Shown here piece after piece: positions 18,541-27,731 of a DNA stretch of 64,000 bases. This stretch comes from Bacteroides sp. (GTDB lineage Bacteria; Bacteroidota; Bacteroidia; Bacteroidales; Bacteroidaceae): the NCBI GenBank assembly GCA_017472925.1, contig JAFUNS010000029.1, positions 62,001 through 126,000 of the forward strand, in the 5' to 3' direction. Numbering within the stretch: the first letter of the stretch is position 1; each line of letters starts with the position of its first letter. Under the pieces are notes generated by a model. The model ran no database searches. It worked only from the letters and a program-made list of their open reading frames with translations, and was not told where the DNA came from. Position numbers and translations under genes: made by a program.

Positions 18541-18548
18541 CAAAGATA
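18541..18548 (-). promoter_or_regulatory. -7 promoter box of the TerB/J-domain gene
   Basis: Minus-strand TATCTTTG lies 24 bases before the chosen ATG. The upstream region overlaps that of the divergent patatin promoter. Confidence 0.6.
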
Positions 18549-18584
18549 ATGCTTTTTCGCCATTGCTTAATTCTATATTATCCT

Positions 18585-18592
18585 TATTTTTG
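18585..18592 (+). promoter_or_regulatory. -7 promoter box of the patatin gene
   Basis: TATTTTTG with TTG (18563-18565) 19 bases upstream fits the Bacteroidetes promoter. It lies inside the longer ORF (18563 start), which supports the ATG at 18617. Confidence 0.65.
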
Positions 18593-18616
18593 CAAATACA
18601 TTATAGAATCATTACC

Positions 18617-19627
18617 ATGAAAAGCGGAAATAAGAAAAATGTAGCTCTTGTTTTGTCCAGTGGAGGTCCCCGAGGTTTTGCCTACATCGGAGCTATTGAG
18701 GCATTGTTAGAGCATGGATATGTCATTACTTCCATAGCCGGTACTTCCATCGGCTCGCTTATTGCCGGAGTGTATGCTGCTGGTAAATTGAACGAATTTA
18801 AGGAATGGCTTTACTCATTGGGCACATGGGAGGTGTTCTCTTTGATGGATGTTTCAATAGGTAAGAACCATCTGATGAAAGGAGAACGAATCATCCAAGC
18901 TATTATGGAAATTGTACCCGATGTAAATATTGAAGACCTTGCCATACCCTATCGGGCCGTTGCAACCGATTTATATACAGGTAAGGAAGTGGTCTTTGAT
19001 AAAGGAAAACTCTTCACCGCAATTCGTTCTTCCATCTCCATACCTTCATTGTTCCGCCCTGTTGAATATGGTATTACAACCTTGATAGATGGTGGTGTCG
19101 CTAATTCTATCCCCCTGAACCAAGTGGTAAGAACTTCGAATGACCTGTTGGTCGCTTTTGATGTGAACTACATTGATGTAGAGGAAATCCAAGGCATTTT
19201 AAAGAAAGAACATAAAGCACGTATGACTGATGCGCATTTCCAGCAACAGAAACGGGCGGAGATGATGGAGGTGATTCAAGAAATGAAGAATGATGATTCA
19301 GGAATTGGATTGGTGCAACGCTTGAAACATGCAGGTAGTCGTAGTATCGCGGTACTGAAAGAGTTGTTTTATTATGAAAAAGCTTTCGACGAAGACAAAT
19401 CCCTTGATTATGGTGATAATTACTACGACTTATTGGATAGAACCTTCAGCTTGATGAACCATCGGAACACGGAACTTACTTTAGCTCTCTATAAACCAGA
19501 TATATTAGTGAGAATGCCATTCGACAGTTATGGCGATATGTCGGATTATGCCAAAGCCCAAGAAATAGCCAATACGGGATATAAATTGATGGATGATGCA
19601 TTGAAACGTTACGAATGCTCAATATAA
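18617..19627 (+). CDS. Patatin-like phospholipase
   Basis: The start is ATG 18617, 336 residues. The patatin catalytic parts are all present: oxyanion loop GGPRGFAY near residue 16-23, nucleophile elbow GTSIGS (GxSxG) near 43-48, and the DGG motif LIDGGVANS near 155. These esterases release fatty acids from phospholipids through a Ser-Asp dyad. There is no signal peptide, so it is probably cytoplasmic or membrane-bound from inside. The C-terminal 130 residues have no recognised motif. Transcribed alone. Confidence 0.9.
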   Translation: MKSGNKKNVALVLSSGGPRGFAYIGAIEALLEHGYVITSIAGTSIGSLIAGVYAAGKLNEFKEWLYSLGTWEVFSLMDVSIGKNHLMKGERIIQAIMEIVPDVNIEDLAIPYRAVATDLYTGKEVVFDKGKLFTAIRSSISIPSLFRPVEYGITTLIDGGVANSIPLNQVVRTSNDLLVAFDVNYIDVEEIQGILKKEHKARMTDAHFQQQKRAEMMEVIQEMKNDDSGIGLVQRLKHAGSRSIAVLKELFYYEKAFDEDKSLDYGDNYYDLLDRTFSLMNHRNTELTLALYKPDILVRMPFDSYGDMSDYAKAQEIANTGYKLMDDALKRYECSI

Positions 19628-19633
19628 AAAAGA

Positions 19634-19655
19634 AAAGCCGCTTATTAGCGGCTTT
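19634..19655. terminator. Bidirectional terminator patatin / nqrF
   Basis: Stem AAAGCCGC / GCGGCTTT (19634-19641 with 19648-19655), loop of six, between two convergent genes. Confidence 0.85.
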
Positions 19656-19675
19656 CTTTATGAAATAACGGAGTA

Positions 19676-20947
19676 TTACCCTCCAAAGTTATCGTACATG
19701 ATAGAGCTTTCTTCGACACCAAGATCGGTAAGCATAGCTACAACGGCCTTTGACATCGGGCCAGGACCACACATGTAGTATTCGATATCTTCCGGAGCTT
19801 CGTGATCCTTCAAGTAAGTGTTCAACATTACTTGGTGAACGAAACCGGCTGTGTACTTAACTCCTGCTGCATCAGCTGCTGGGTCAGGACGGTCAAGAGC
19901 CAAATGGAAGTGGAAGTTGGGGAATTCCTTTTCAATGCCCAAGAAGTCTTCCAAATAGAATACTTCGTTCAATGCACGAGCACCATAGAAGTAGTGCATT
20001 TCGCGATCGGTAGTCTTCAAAGTCTTAGTCATGTGCATAATCTGAGCACGCAACGGAGCCATACCGGCACCACCACCAACCCAAATCATTTCCTTCTTAG
20101 AATCGAAGTGTGGGTGGAAGTCACCATAAGGACCACTCATGATTACCTTATCACCCGGCTTGAGCGAGAAGATGTATGATGAAGCGATACCCGGATTTAC
20201 ATCCATGAAGCCCGGACCTTGTTCTTTCGGTTTGAACGGAGGTGTAGCGATACGTACGGTCAACATGAACACGTTACCTTCGGCTGGGTAGTTAGCCATA
20301 GAGTATGCACGGATAGTCGGTTCTGGGTTCACACACTTCAATGGGAACAAACCGAACTTTTCCCATGCAGGCAAGTATTCGTCGCCAATCAAGCTCTTGT
20401 CGAAATCCTTATCGTAGTCGATAGAGAACTTCGGAATCTGAATCTGAGCATAAGAACCAGGGATAAAGTCCATGTGAGCACCTTCAGGCAACTGCACCTT
20501 GAACTCCTTGATAAAGGTAGCCACGTTCTTGTTGCTGATAACAGTACATTCGTATTCCTTTACGCCAAGTACTGATTCGTCTACCTTTACGGCCATATCG
20601 CCCTTTACCTTCACCTGGCAACCCAAACGCCAGTTGTCCTTCTGTTGCTTACGAGTGAAGTGACCCTTTTCTGAATCGAGGATTTCACCACCACCTTCTA
20701 CAACTTGACACTTACACTGACCGCAAGAGCCCTTACCACCACAAGCGGATGACAAGTATACACCGTTAGTAGACAAGGTGTTCAACAAAGAAGAACCCTG
20801 TTCTACTTCCAATTCTGTCTTACCATTGATAGTCAATTTCACCTTGCCGCTTGGAGTCAAATATGCCTTAGCGACAAGCAAAACAATTACAAGTAATAGA
20901 ATAATTCCAAGGAATACTCCAATACTAGTTAAAATTAAAGCTGTCAT
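19676..20947 (-). CDS. nqrF: Na+-translocating NADH:quinone reductase subunit F
   Basis: 423 residues: an N-terminal membrane helix, a [2Fe-2S] domain with Cys ligands in SACGGKGSCGQCKC and a fourth in RLGCQV, then an FAD/NAD(P)H-binding reductase domain (RAYSMANY, VGGGAGMAPLRAQ, CGPGPMSKAV). NqrF takes electrons from NADH and starts the chain through the complex. It is the last gene of nqrABCDEF, 18 bases after nqrE. Confidence 0.97.
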   Translation of the reverse strand: MTALILTSIGVFLGIILLLVIVLLVAKAYLTPSGKVKLTINGKTELEVEQGSSLLNTLSTNGVYLSSACGGKGSCGQCKCQVVEGGGEILDSEKGHFTRKQQKDNWRLGCQVKVKGDMAVKVDESVLGVKEYECTVISNKNVATFIKEFKVQLPEGAHMDFIPGSYAQIQIPKFSIDYDKDFDKSLIGDEYLPAWEKFGLFPLKCVNPEPTIRAYSMANYPAEGNVFMLTVRIATPPFKPKEQGPGFMDVNPGIASSYIFSLKPGDKVIMSGPYGDFHPHFDSKKEMIWVGGGAGMAPLRAQIMHMTKTLKTTDREMHYFYGARALNEVFYLEDFLGIEKEFPNFHFHLALDRPDPAADAAGVKYTAGFVHQVMLNTYLKDHEAPEDIEYYMCGPGPMSKAVVAMLTDLGVEESSIMYDNFGG

Positions 20948-20965
20948 TGTATATTCCTTTCTTTA

Positions 20966-21562
20966 TTAGATTTTCAAACCAGAGAAACACATAAAGGCCA
21001 TTGCCATCAAACCTACTATGATGAATGTAATACCCAATCCCTTCAATGGAGCAGGTACATCAGAGTAAGCCATCTTTTCACGGATAGCAGCCAAACCGAC
21101 AATTGCTAACAACCAACCGATACCTGAACCCAAAGCATAGGTAGCAGCTTCGCCGATGTTGACGAAAGCACGTTGTTGCATAAACAGAGAAGCACCCATG
21201 ATGGCACAGTTCACGGCAATCAACGGAAGGAAGATACCGAGAGCGGCATACAGCGACGGGCTGAAGCGTTCGACAATCATTTCCACCAACTGTACGATAG
21301 CTGCGATAACGGCGATGAAGAGAATCAAACTCAAGAAGCTCAAATCAACACCTTCCACCAAAGCATTGGCCTTCAATACATAATTTTCCAACAGGTAGTT
21401 CACCGGCACAGTTACAATCAACACGAAAGTAACGGCTGCACCCAAACCTACGGCTGTCTTTACGTTCTTCGATACTGCAAGGTAAGAACACATCCCCAAG
21501 AAGTATGCGAAAATCATATTGTCCACAAAGATGGACTTTACAAACAAACTTAAATATTCCAT
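20966..21562 (-). CDS. nqrE: Na+-NQR subunit E
   Basis: 198 residues with six membrane helices. It starts [20 protein letters not shown] and shares its fold with NqrD, the two forming a pseudo-symmetric pair. In known structures NqrD and NqrE hold a shared iron centre between them; NqrE carries the conserved cysteine in YFLGMCSYL. Nineteen bases separate it from nqrD. Confidence 0.96.
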   Translation of the reverse strand: MEYLSLFVKSIFVDNMIFAYFLGMCSYLAVSKNVKTAVGLGAAVTFVLIVTVPVNYLLENYVLKANALVEGVDLSFLSLILFIAVIAAIVQLVEMIVERFSPSLYAALGIFLPLIAVNCAIMGASLFMQQRAFVNIGEAATYALGSGIGWLLAIVGLAAIREKMAYSDVPAPLKGLGITFIIVGLMAMAFMCFSGLKI

Positions 21563-21581
21563 ATTCTTATTTTATTGGGGA

Positions 21582-22217
21582 TTAATTACTACTTTCCTGC
21601 AATTCTTTGTGCTTAGCACGCTGATACCAGATAACGCAAGCGCAGATAATCAATGCCATAGGAGGCATCAACATCAAACCGTTATTCAAGTATCCCATTT
21701 CATAAACTGCATCAGGGATAATCTTGAAGCCGAACAATGAACCAGAGCCGAGCAATTCGCGGAAGAAGGCAACGATAATCAAAATCTTGGCATAGCCGAG
21801 ACCGTTACCGATACCATCGAGGAAGGATTCCCACGGACCGTTCATCATGGCGAACGCTTCGAGGCGTCCCATCAAGATACAGTTTGTAATAATCAAGCCG
21901 ATGTAAACTGAAAGCTGAACACTTACGTCGTAAGCGAATGCCTTCAAAACTTCACTAACGATGGTTACAAATGTAGCAACAACTACCAACTGCACGATGA
22001 TACGGATACGGTTAGGTACGGTGTTACGCAACAATGAGATAACCAAGTTGGCGAATGCAGTAATGATGGTTACAGAAAGACCCATCACGATAGCCGGTTC
22101 CAACTGGGCTGTTACAGCCAATGCAGAACAGATACCGAGCACCTGTACGGTTACAGGGTTGTTCAACCCCAGCGGAGTCAGCAGAACTTCTTGGTTTTTC
22201 TTAGAAAATAAACTCAT
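21582..22217 (-). CDS. nqrD: Na+-NQR subunit D
   Basis: 211 residues, six helices. The N-terminal stretch LNNPVTVQVLGICSALAVT includes the conserved cysteine of NqrD. It partners NqrE across the iron site and helps carry sodium. It lies 17 bases after nqrC in the nqr operon, with no sign of truncation. Confidence 0.96.
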   Translation of the reverse strand: MSLFSKKNQEVLLTPLGLNNPVTVQVLGICSALAVTAQLEPAIVMGLSVTIITAFANLVISLLRNTVPNRIRIIVQLVVVATFVTIVSEVLKAFAYDVSVQLSVYIGLIITNCILMGRLEAFAMMNGPWESFLDGIGNGLGYAKILIIVAFFRELLGSGSLFGFKIIPDAVYEMGYLNNGLMLMPPMALIICACVIWYQRAKHKELQESSN

Positions 22218-22234
22218 ATTCTTATTCCTCCTTA

Positions 22235-22909
22235 TTATTTATTAGACAAAAATGGGTTGTACTCTTTCAAACAATCCTTCAACATGGCATCTACACCTTG
22301 AGAAGTGATAGTACCACCAGAGATACCGTCCACTTCATAATCAGGCTTAGTCACCTTGCCGTTCTTGGCTACGGTCAAACCGATAGCACCGTTTTCAGTT
22401 ACTTTCTTACCGGCAAACTGAGCCTGGAACTTTGGAGTAGCGATTTCAGCACCCAAGCCCGGAGTTTCACCCGCGTGAGAGAAGTAAACACCGTAAACTG
22501 TGTCCTTGTCGTCGTTCAAGGCTACATAACCCCAAATCGGGCCCCAAAGACCGGCACCATAGATAGGAAGAATGTACTTGGTAGCACCGTCTACCTTACA
22601 TTCGAATACATGGAAACGCTTTTCAGCGATTTCACCCTTATAAGAAACTTGGAAAGCATCTGTGTAAGGAGCCAATGTACCATCGGCTTGCATCAACATA
22701 TCTTTCACTTCATACTTGGCAAATTCAGCTTCGGCATCCTTAACGTCAGTCACGTTGATGGCACTCAAGATTTGCTTCTTAGTGTCTTGTTCAACGTTCT
22801 TGTACTGAGTTTCCTTCAATGAAGAAGAAACGAATGCCAGCAAGAAAGCTACGATAACCACCATAATCGCAGCATAAATGATCGTATAACTATTACTGTT
22901 AGTATTCAT
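22235..22909 (-). CDS. nqrC: Na+-NQR subunit C
   Basis: 224 residues: one N-terminal membrane helix (SYTIIYAAIMVVIVAFLLAF) and a periplasmic FMN-binding domain. The flavinylation motif DGISGGTITS near the C-terminus (about residue 195-204) contains the threonine that bears covalent FMN, attached by ApbE (not in this window). It passes electrons to NqrB. Confidence 0.96.
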   Translation of the reverse strand: MNTNSNSYTIIYAAIMVVIVAFLLAFVSSSLKETQYKNVEQDTKKQILSAINVTDVKDAEAEFAKYEVKDMLMQADGTLAPYTDAFQVSYKGEIAEKRFHVFECKVDGATKYILPIYGAGLWGPIWGYVALNDDKDTVYGVYFSHAGETPGLGAEIATPKFQAQFAGKKVTENGAIGLTVAKNGKVTKPDYEVDGISGGTITSQGVDAMLKDCLKEYNPFLSNK

Positions 22910-22930
22910 AATGTTTCGATTTAATGGTTA

Positions 22931-24100
22931 TTATTTGGATTGAAGTCTCTTGGCACGAGCTGAAATGTTCTTCTGTACGAAACAGTAGTCAATCAGCGGA
23001 GCAAATACGTTCATCAACAGGATAGCGAGCATCATACCTTCTGGGTAACCTGGGTTGAGTACACGGATAATAACAGCCATAGCACCAATCAAGAAACCGT
23101 AGATGTACTTACCGCTTTCTGTACGAGCCGATGTAACAGGGTCAGTAGCCATAAACACAGCACCGAAGCAGAAACCACCAAGAACGATGTGTTCGTACCA
23201 AGGCAATTGAGCCATAGTGTTGCTTTCAGAACCGAGGGCATTGAAAATCAAAGCCATCACGATACCACCTACAAATACAGAACCCATAGTTTTCCAACTT
23301 GCAACACCTGTCCACAACAAGATGAATGCACCGATAGCGATGGCGATAACGCTGGTTTCACCGATAGAGCCCGGGATCAAACCGATAATCATATCAGCCA
23401 ATGACGCATCAGGAACAATGTTGGTTGCAGCTTGACCAAGCGGAGTAGCAGCAGTCAAACCGTCTACTGTCTGGCCCAATCCGAAGATGCTATCCTTAGC
23501 TACCCATACGGCATCACCTGACATCATAGTTGGATAAGCAAAGAACAAGAATGCACGGGCAACCAATGCAGGGTTGAAGATGTTCATACCTGTACCACCG
23601 AACACTTCCTTAGCGAAGATTACTGAGAAAGCAGTGGCGATAGCCAAAATCCACAACGGACAACCAACAGGAACAATCATTGGAATCAAAAGACCTGATA
23701 CCAAGAAACCTTCCTGAATTTCTTCGTTCTTCCATTGAGCTACTACGAACTCAATACCCAAACCTACTACATAAGAAACAATGATTTTAGGCAATACAGC
23801 CAAGAAACCATAGATGAACATTTCAAAGAAACCAGCATCGGGCATACCTACGGCATTGTAATGCTGATAACCTACGTTGTACATACCGAACAATAACGCC
23901 GGAATCAACGCAATAACCACGATAGACATGATTCGCTTGCTGTCGATGGAATCATGAACGTGAACTCCTGTTTTCGAAGTGCTGTTAGGAACAAACAAGA
24001 ATGTTTCAAAACCATCAAACACCGAACGAAATGCGTGGAGTTTGCCGCCCTCTTCAAAGTTTGGCTTTATCTTATCGAGATAATTTCTTAACGCTTTCAT
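22931..24100 (-). CDS. nqrB: Na+-NQR subunit B
   Basis: 389 residues, about ten helices. DGLTAATPLGQAA (about residues 216-228) has the form of the covalent-FMN threonine site of NqrB. NqrB also binds riboflavin and ubiquinone-side substrates and is the main sodium-translocating subunit. It starts 19 bases downstream of the nqrA stop; all six nqr genes lie within 20 bases of each other. Confidence 0.96.
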   Translation of the reverse strand: MKALRNYLDKIKPNFEEGGKLHAFRSVFDGFETFLFVPNSTSKTGVHVHDSIDSKRIMSIVVIALIPALLFGMYNVGYQHYNAVGMPDAGFFEMFIYGFLAVLPKIIVSYVVGLGIEFVVAQWKNEEIQEGFLVSGLLIPMIVPVGCPLWILAIATAFSVIFAKEVFGGTGMNIFNPALVARAFLFFAYPTMMSGDAVWVAKDSIFGLGQTVDGLTAATPLGQAATNIVPDASLADMIIGLIPGSIGETSVIAIAIGAFILLWTGVASWKTMGSVFVGGIVMALIFNALGSESNTMAQLPWYEHIVLGGFCFGAVFMATDPVTSARTESGKYIYGFLIGAMAVIIRVLNPGYPEGMMLAILLMNVFAPLIDYCFVQKNISARAKRLQSK

Positions 24101-24119
24101 TTAATTCACTATTTAAAAA

Positions 24120-25469
24120 TTAGCACATTTCCTTACGAAGCATGTCGAGACCTTGGCGCACGATGCGTTGCAATTCCAATTTAGAAGAGCAGACGAATTC
24201 GGCTACCGCAAAGTCTTCAGGAGCCACTTCGTAAATACCAAGTGCTTCCATGCGGTCAATGTCGCCGGCAATGATAGCTTTTACCAAATATTCGGGATAA
24301 ATATCCATCGGGAATACCTTATCATATTCACCAGACATAATCATGTGACGTTCACCACCCTTGATACGTGCATCAAGTGCATATTCTTTCTTACCGAACA
24401 ACCAGCTGAAATAGCTGCGGCTTGTAGAGAATTGGTTGAAACGTGGCATGATAAAGCCAAGGAATTCGTGTGTATCTGTACCTTCAGGAATAACTGTAAG
24501 GCTGGTAGCATGAGCTGCCAAATAACCTTCAGCACAAGTTTGAGTACCTGTAAGCGGATTACCGTTGATGTAACGCAAAGGTTGGGCATTGTTTACATTA
24601 CCGGCAAAAATACCAGTGAGTTGGGCTCCTACCTTTACCTTGCAATAAGCAGGCTTCTTTACTTCTGAACCTGTCAAAGCGATGGTACGTGTAAAATCAA
24701 CCTTACCAGTATTGAACAAGCGTCCGATGAAAATTACTTCTTCTGCGCCCAATGTCCAAACCACCTCACCTTTATTGATGGGGCTGATGTGGTTAATCTG
24801 TACACCTACATTACCTGCCGGATTAGGACCTTCGAAAGTAGTAACAGTTACATTCTTTGCACCGGTCAATGCAGGATTTTTTTGGCATACGCAGATGTTC
24901 AAGTAAGTCTTGGCAATCTTTGCCAAAGCATCGAGACCTGTCTGGAAATCTTTTTCCTGACCATTCAGTACGTATTCAAAATTAGCTGCCAACGGATTCT
25001 TGTCGAATGCAGATACAAAAATCCCCTTAGGAGTTGCATCCGGATTGGCAGTTACGGCATAAGGACGTTCTACAAAATAAGCGAAGAGACCGGCTTCCAA
25101 TAATGCAGCCTTTACTTCTTCTGCGCTCATCTTGGCAACGTCTTTCTTACCAAACTCTACGTACTCTTGTTCCTTAGCAGCCGCTACGGTAATGCTGAGG
25201 ACTTTACGACGTTCGCCTCTCGTAACAGCTGTTACGGTTCCACTAACGGGGGAAACGAACTTTACTTCAGGGTGATTCTTGTCTACAAACAAGGCATCAC
25301 CAGCCTTAACACTTTCCTGTTCCTTAACCACTACCTTTGGAGTTACTCCATGAAAATCAGCGGGCATCAATGCATAGCTGTCCGCTTCTTTCACATTAAA
25401 CAACTCCTGAGAAGGGTTACCTTTCAGGTTGATGTTCAGGCCTTTGTGTAATTTAATCACATTTGCCAT
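24120..25469 (-). CDS. nqrA: Na+-NQR subunit A
   Basis: 449 residues, soluble, cytoplasmic side. It begins MANVIKLHKGLNINLKGNP, the NqrA signature. The subunit anchors on NqrB and takes part in quinone binding. It is the first gene of the nqr operon, preceded at 25505-25512 by a -7 box. Together the six genes make a complete sodium-pumping NADH dehydrogenase, typical of Bacteroidales. Confidence 0.97.
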   Translation of the reverse strand: MANVIKLHKGLNINLKGNPSQELFNVKEADSYALMPADFHGVTPKVVVKEQESVKAGDALFVDKNHPEVKFVSPVSGTVTAVTRGERRKVLSITVAAAKEQEYVEFGKKDVAKMSAEEVKAALLEAGLFAYFVERPYAVTANPDATPKGIFVSAFDKNPLAANFEYVLNGQEKDFQTGLDALAKIAKTYLNICVCQKNPALTGAKNVTVTTFEGPNPAGNVGVQINHISPINKGEVVWTLGAEEVIFIGRLFNTGKVDFTRTIALTGSEVKKPAYCKVKVGAQLTGIFAGNVNNAQPLRYINGNPLTGTQTCAEGYLAAHATSLTVIPEGTDTHEFLGFIMPRFNQFSTSRSYFSWLFGKKEYALDARIKGGERHMIMSGEYDKVFPMDIYPEYLVKAIIAGDIDRMEALGIYEVAPEDFAVAEFVCSSKLELQRIVRQGLDMLRKEMC

Positions 25470-25504
25470 ATTGGGTTATAAAAAATGGTTTATCAATTTG
25501 ACCG

Positions 25505-25512
25505 CAAAATTA
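25505..25512 (-). promoter_or_regulatory. -7 promoter box of the nqr operon
   Basis: Minus-strand TAATTTTG (TAnnTTTG) lies 36 bases before nqrA. No good -33 box was seen. Confidence 0.5.
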
Positions 25513-25621
25513 AGCAAAAAAAACGAGGAAAAAGAATGTTTAAGGGGGAATTATGGAAAAATTTCTGCAATTATTTCAAGCCTTTCCAATCCGTCTTTTT
25601 TATTTAAGAATGATTCTTTTG

Positions 25622-26092
25622 CTACCATTTCTTATGAAACGATTCAAACATGCGTAATATGTAGATTAAACAACGGCGTATTTTGCGTAATTTATACCAA
25701 TATTGGCCTTTCAGCAACCACTTTTTCTCGTAACAATCCTGTCGACTTCCGTCCATATGCCAAATGGCACAAAGTACTCCTTTAATGGCTTGTTTTTCTA
25801 TTTCTTCTATTTGAGCCAGATTTCCATCACCCATCATAAGATAATTTTCATTCTTTTTGCCGACGTAGCGATGTATCATGTAATGTCCCCTCCATTCAAA
25901 GAAAACACATTCCCATTGATGTAAGGGATGTGAGGCATTGTAAGAAACAAGTTCTACTTCATCTACTCCACTATGAATGAACGGATACATACTGTTGCCA
26001 TCTATCCGAACTTTTACCGTCTTACCCTCACTTAATATTTTAGCAACTTCTGCTAAATAATGATTCTGCCACACTATTATTTGTTTCATCAA
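25622..26092 (-). CDS. S24/S26-type peptidase-like protein
   Basis: 156 residues. The motif DGNSMYPFIHSG (about 32-43) matches the catalytic-serine segment of signal-peptidase/LexA folds (GxSMxP). A second block, GHYMIHRYVGK with YLMMGDGN, follows the usual strand order of that fold (compare HRV and GDN in S26). No obvious membrane helix. A leader-peptide protease or self-cleaving factor is an inference. Its ATG overlaps the stop of the ABC gene by four bases (ATGA), so translation is probably coupled. It is the last gene of the cassette. Confidence 0.7.
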   Translation of the reverse strand: MMKQIIVWQNHYLAEVAKILSEGKTVKVRIDGNSMYPFIHSGVDEVELVSYNASHPLHQWECVFFEWRGHYMIHRYVGKKNENYLMMGDGNLAQIEEIEKQAIKGVLCAIWHMDGSRQDCYEKKWLLKGQYWYKLRKIRRCLIYILRMFESFHKKW

Positions 26093-27729
26093 TTTCCTTT
26101 CTGGCTGAAATTTTCTATTTTTATCACTCGATCACAATAGGCCAATGAACTTTCTCTGTGAGCTATGGAAAGAATTGTCAGTTCTTTACAATGCTGTCTC
26201 AATTGGTTTAATGTATCATTTATTTCTTTTTCAGTTTCATTGTCAAGTGCTGAAGTAGCTTCATCCAATAAAATGATTTCAGCTTCTTTGTATAATGCAC
26301 GTGCAATGCCGATACGCTGTTTTTGACCGCCCGAGAGTCTACCTCCATATTCCCCCAACAACGTATCCACTCCTTGAGGTAATGATGCCACCCAATCAAA
26401 CAGGCAGGCCTGCTTCAATACACATTCTAATTTATCTTTGTTTATGTCTTTGACTCCCAAAGCTATGTTTTCGGCTAATGAACCTTGAAATATGAATACA
26501 TCTTGTTGTACATAACCTATTTTCTTTAACCAAGCCGTTTGTACAGAAGAATTAAGTGGAGTTTCGTCTATCCATAATTCTCCTTGTTGTGGTTCTATGA
26601 ACCCTAACAGTAAATTGAATAAAGTAGACTTACCTACTCCACTATATCCACTGAAACCGATGTATTCTCCTTTGTGGATGCAACAATTAAAACTTCGAAG
26701 TACTTGTTCGCCGTTTTCGTAAGTGTATGTTACATCTTGGAAGAGTATTTTCCTTTCAAACAAAAGTTCTTTTGTTGTATCTATTGACGGATTTGAATTC
26801 TTTAGCCCTTCTTCGATAACTTGTAGGCTGCTCATTGTATTTTGTATCAAAGTCCATCTGGAAAGGATGTCTTTCAATGCAGGAAGTAAACGAAAAGCTG
26901 CTACAGCAAAGATACCTACCAATGTCTTGATGTTTCCCGTACCTAATGTAGTAAGTAAAGTCAGCCCCACTATTACTGAAAGTTCCGACAGGAATAACGG
27001 CATACGTAATAATGTTTCCATTTCCAAACGATAATTGGCAATATTTTCCAATCCTTGTCGAAAACTTCTTTTGCGAGCATAAAAAGCATTGTTCACTTCC
27101 AAATCAGCATAACCTGCGAATGTTTCGGTTATTATTCTTGATTGTTTTCTCTTGATTTCCAATTCTTTCTTACCGTATTCTCGTACTCGTTTTCGTATGG
27201 AAATGAAATATAATAGCATAAAGGGAACAAAGGAAACTATTAAAATCAGCGCAGTACTCCAATCATATATCAGCAAAGTGCCTAAAACCAATCCTATCAA
27301 TAATCCGTCTCCAGTTATCCGTAACAATGAAGCTAACATATTCATACTGAAAGCATAGCATGTAAAATTAACTTCATATCCCAAACGGTTTACCCCCTGT
27401 TCACGGATAAATAACAATCCTTTTTGGTAATAAGCAGTATAGAGCGAGAGACTTATGCGTTTGTACAAAGAAAGGAGATAACGGTGTTGATAACGAGAAA
27501 GTAAGGTTATTGCAATATTCTTTATTGAAATAACTCCTATTGCCAATAAGCAAAACCAAAGAGCAGCCTTGCTTTTATCCTCTTCAAGTAGATAATATAA
27601 TATGGGTAATAGTGCAGCTAATCCGATAAAGTCAAGTATAGCCATGATGAAAGTAGCTCCCCCTACCCACAAACCTTTATTTAGTTCTTCAGGAAGTAAT
27701 AAACTATATATAAGTTTCAATTTGTTCAT
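26089..27729 (-). CDS. ABC exporter, fused membrane and ATPase domains
   Basis: 546 residues. The first about 300 hold a six-helix type-IV exporter domain; the nucleotide-binding domain has Walker A GYSGVGKSTLFNLL (about 360), signature LSGGQKQRIGIARAL (about 465), Walker B IILLDEATSALD and switch histidine in SIAHRE. There is no C39 peptidase domain at the N-terminus, unlike many bacteriocin exporters. Three bases separate it from the nucleotidyltransferase stop and it overlaps the peptidase gene. Export of the product of the cassette is the likely role. Confidence 0.93.
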   Translation of the reverse strand: MNKLKLIYSLLLPEELNKGLWVGGATFIMAILDFIGLAALLPILYYLLEEDKSKAALWFCLLAIGVISIKNIAITLLSRYQHRYLLSLYKRISLSLYTAYYQKGLLFIREQGVNRLGYEVNFTCYAFSMNMLASLLRITGDGLLIGLVLGTLLIYDWSTALILIVSFVPFMLLYFISIRKRVREYGKKELEIKRKQSRIITETFAGYADLEVNNAFYARKRSFRQGLENIANYRLEMETLLRMPLFLSELSVIVGLTLLTTLGTGNIKTLVGIFAVAAFRLLPALKDILSRWTLIQNTMSSLQVIEEGLKNSNPSIDTTKELLFERKILFQDVTYTYENGEQVLRSFNCCIHKGEYIGFSGYSGVGKSTLFNLLLGFIEPQQGELWIDETPLNSSVQTAWLKKIGYVQQDVFIFQGSLAENIALGVKDINKDKLECVLKQACLFDWVASLPQGVDTLLGEYGGRLSGGQKQRIGIARALYKEAEIILLDEATSALDNETEKEINDTLNQLRQHCKELTILSIAHRESSLAYCDRVIKIENFSQKGN

Positions 27730-27731
27730 GT

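Noticed and set aside
26089..27729. Peptidase-containing bacteriocin exporter (C39)
   Set aside because: The N-terminus goes straight into membrane helices; no C39 Cys/His motif.
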